In this document: piece by piece, positions 63,187 to 64,000 of the stretch | Position numbering within the stretch: position 1 is the stretch's first letter | Layout of the letters: every line of letters begins with the position of its first letter | DNA from: SAR86 cluster bacterium | GTDB lineage: Bacteria > Pseudomonadota > Gammaproteobacteria > Magnimaribacterales > TMED112 | Assembly: GCA_023703535.1 (NCBI GenBank) | Contig: CP097967.1 | Span: 222,001 to 286,000 of the forward strand | DNA: 64,000 nt | Reading direction: 5' to 3' | Notes under the pieces: generated by a model | What the model was told of the DNA's origin: nothing | Seen by the model: only the letters and a program-made list of their open reading frames with translations | Databases searched by the model: none | Made by a program: the position numbers and the translations under genes

Positions 63187-63209
63187 TTGAACACTAATTT
63201 GATGTTCAA
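63187..63209 (+). repeat. Inverted repeat TTGAACA/TGTTCAA over the Rieske start
   Basis: TTGAACA at 63187-63193 and TGTTCAA at 63203-63209 form a 7-base inverted repeat with a 9-base loop. It repeats the outer part of the rpsI inverted repeat 120 bases upstream and covers the ATG at 63202, so it could hide the start in RNA or be a protein-binding site. Confidence 0.4.
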
Positions 63210-64000
63210 AATGCAAGGAAAAAAAGCAAAACATATTCATATTTCAGAGGGAATGTCTCTTTATACAAGAGATAGATCCCCTTTTTACTGGGGATATATA
63301 AACATTGACGGGGAAGTTTTCAAAAAAAGTCTTAAAACTGATGATAAAGATGAAGCTATAAAACTCTTAACCCTTTGGAAAGACGAAATTTTAGAGGGAG
63401 GAAAAAAATTACTAGCACAAAAAATTAGCATACCGGCAAAAAAAACTTTGATTTCGAACACAAAACCTATTCCAAAAGAAAAGGTAAATAACACGAGGAG
63501 AAAAGCATTGCAGATAACTTCTTCAGTAGTTGGGGCAGTAACGGTGGCTGGGTTTGCAGTTCCTTTCCTCAGCGCATGGCAACCGAGCGAAAGAGCAAAA
63601 GCACTTGGAGCAAGTGTGAAATATGACTTATCAAAATTAGAACCTGGTGCAATGGCGGTTGTAGAATGGCGAAGAACTCCAATTTTTATCGTACACCAGA
63701 CTACTGAAGCTATTAAAAATTTACCGTCTCTGAATCAAAAAGTTGCAAATCCTGCATTAGAGGAAGGAGTTTCAAGAACAACAAACGAGAAGTTCTCTGT
63801 TGTTAAAGGAGTTTGCACCCATTTGTCCTGTGCACCTAAATATCATCCAGAGATAGAGCCAAAAGCATGGGATGAAGATTGGAAAGGAGGTTTCTTTTGC
63901 CCTTGTCACGGTTCAAAATTTGATCTTGCTGGAAGGGTTTATAAAAATGTTCCTGCCCCTACAAACTTAGAAGTGCCCCCTCATTCTTTTCAGGGCGATA
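63202..64000 (+). CDS. petA: Rieske iron-sulfur subunit of cytochrome bc1 with integrase-like N-terminal extension (3' end outside window)
   Basis: Ubiquinol-cytochrome c reductase iron-sulfur protein. The 2Fe-2S ligands are clear: CTHLSC (Cys205, His207, Cys210) and CPCHGS (Cys233, Cys235, His236). A twin-arginine signal (NNTRRKALQITSSVVGAVTV, Arg99-Arg100) and one membrane helix precede the cluster domain, with GASVKYDLSKLEPGAMAVVE typical of bc1 Rieske proteins. Unusually, the frame is open without a stop from before ATG 63202, so about 97 residues precede the Tat motif. Residues 18-62 (MSLYTRDRSPFYWGYINIDG, then a KKSLKTDDKDEAIKLL stretch) look like the N-terminal DNA-binding domain of tyrosine recombinases. 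ATG 63211 is an equal start choice; TTG 63448 would give a normal-length Rieske. rpsI-petA is the usual gammaproteobacterial order. The window ends within the cluster domain. Confidence 0.85.
   Translation, partial: MFKMQGKKAKHIHISEGMSLYTRDRSPFYWGYINIDGEVFKKSLKTDDKDEAIKLLTLWKDEILEGGKKLLAQKISIPAKKTLISNTKPIPKEKVNNTRRKALQITSSVVGAVTVAGFAVPFLSAWQPSERAKALGASVKYDLSKLEPGAMAVVEWRRTPIFIVHQTTEAIKNLPSLNQKVANPALEEGVSRTTNEKFSVVKGVCTHLSCAPKYHPEIEPKAWDEDWKGGFFCPCHGSKFDLAGRVYKNVPAPTNLEVPPHSFQGD

Noticed and set aside
63393-63401. GAGGGAGGA inside the Rieske frame as a ribosome-binding site for an internal Rieske start
   Set aside because: No ATG, GTG or TTG codon follows in frame within a usable distance.

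Overview
The window is a densely packed, AT-rich bacterial chromosome segment. Genes mostly overlap by 1-20 bases, and no gene-free stretch exceeds about 170 bases. Gene content and order are those of a gammaproteobacterium: lptFG-RDD, carAB-greA-rlmE-ftsH-glmM-tpiA-secG-tRNA-rimP-nusA-infB-rbfA-truB-rpsO-pnp, ispE-tRNA-Gln-prs-rplY-pth-ychF divergent from hemA-prfA-prmC, gatCAB divergent from mreBCD, and kdsD-lptAB / murA / degS / rplM-rpsI / Rieske protein. Extreme compaction, AT-richness and many losses inside conserved clusters suggest a streamlined free-living marine lineage of the SAR86 type. That placement is inference. I see no phage, insertion sequence, CRISPR array, rRNA or plasmid feature.

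Layout. 1-3495: the end of lptF, lptG, an RDD protein and a POT peptide transporter. 3497-7894 (minus): map-dapD-dapE and a repeat-containing lipoprotein. 7957-25286 (plus): carAB, greA, rlmE, ftsH, glmM, tpiA and secG, then a tRNA-Leu in reverse orientation, an initiator tRNA and the rimP-to-pnp translation operon. 25283-32524: a citrulline hydrolase-like gene divergent from ornithine aminotransferase, followed by an S8 protease lipoprotein, GtrA and an FAD-linked oxidase, then two tandem paralogous small membrane proteins. 32534-39010 (minus): ispE, tRNA-Gln, prs, rplY, pth, ychF, a dolichyl-phosphate-sugar type glycosyltransferase fused to GtrA, a polytopic membrane protein and tRNA-Met. 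39129-47917 (plus): a nine-gene overlapping run of hemA, prfA, prmC, a MoeB/ThiF E1-like gene, a GH84-like glycosidase, acyl-CoA ligase, MaoC hydratase, a beta-propeller lipoprotein and a secreted metallo-beta-lactamase-fold enzyme. 47974-64000: an orphan gene, gatCAB, mreBCD, a short YhdP-like protein, mgtE, lptB-lptA-kdsD, mlaC-murA, degS, rplM-rpsI and the start of the Rieske gene, which runs off the window.

The genes are mainly housekeeping: translation and RNA turnover, pyrimidine/arginine and lysine precursors, envelope biogenesis (Lpt, MurA, MreBCD, Mla) and tetrapyrrole synthesis. The most unusual points are a Rieske protein whose reading frame begins with an integrase-like DNA-binding domain, the pair of small membrane protein paralogs, an initiator tRNA with a U1-U72 mismatch, a cysteine cluster inserted in ornithine aminotransferase, and a cytoplasmic GH84-like enzyme. 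Several partners are missing from conserved clusters (folP, yhbY, glnD, kdsC, lptC, rpoN, mlaFEDB, lolB).
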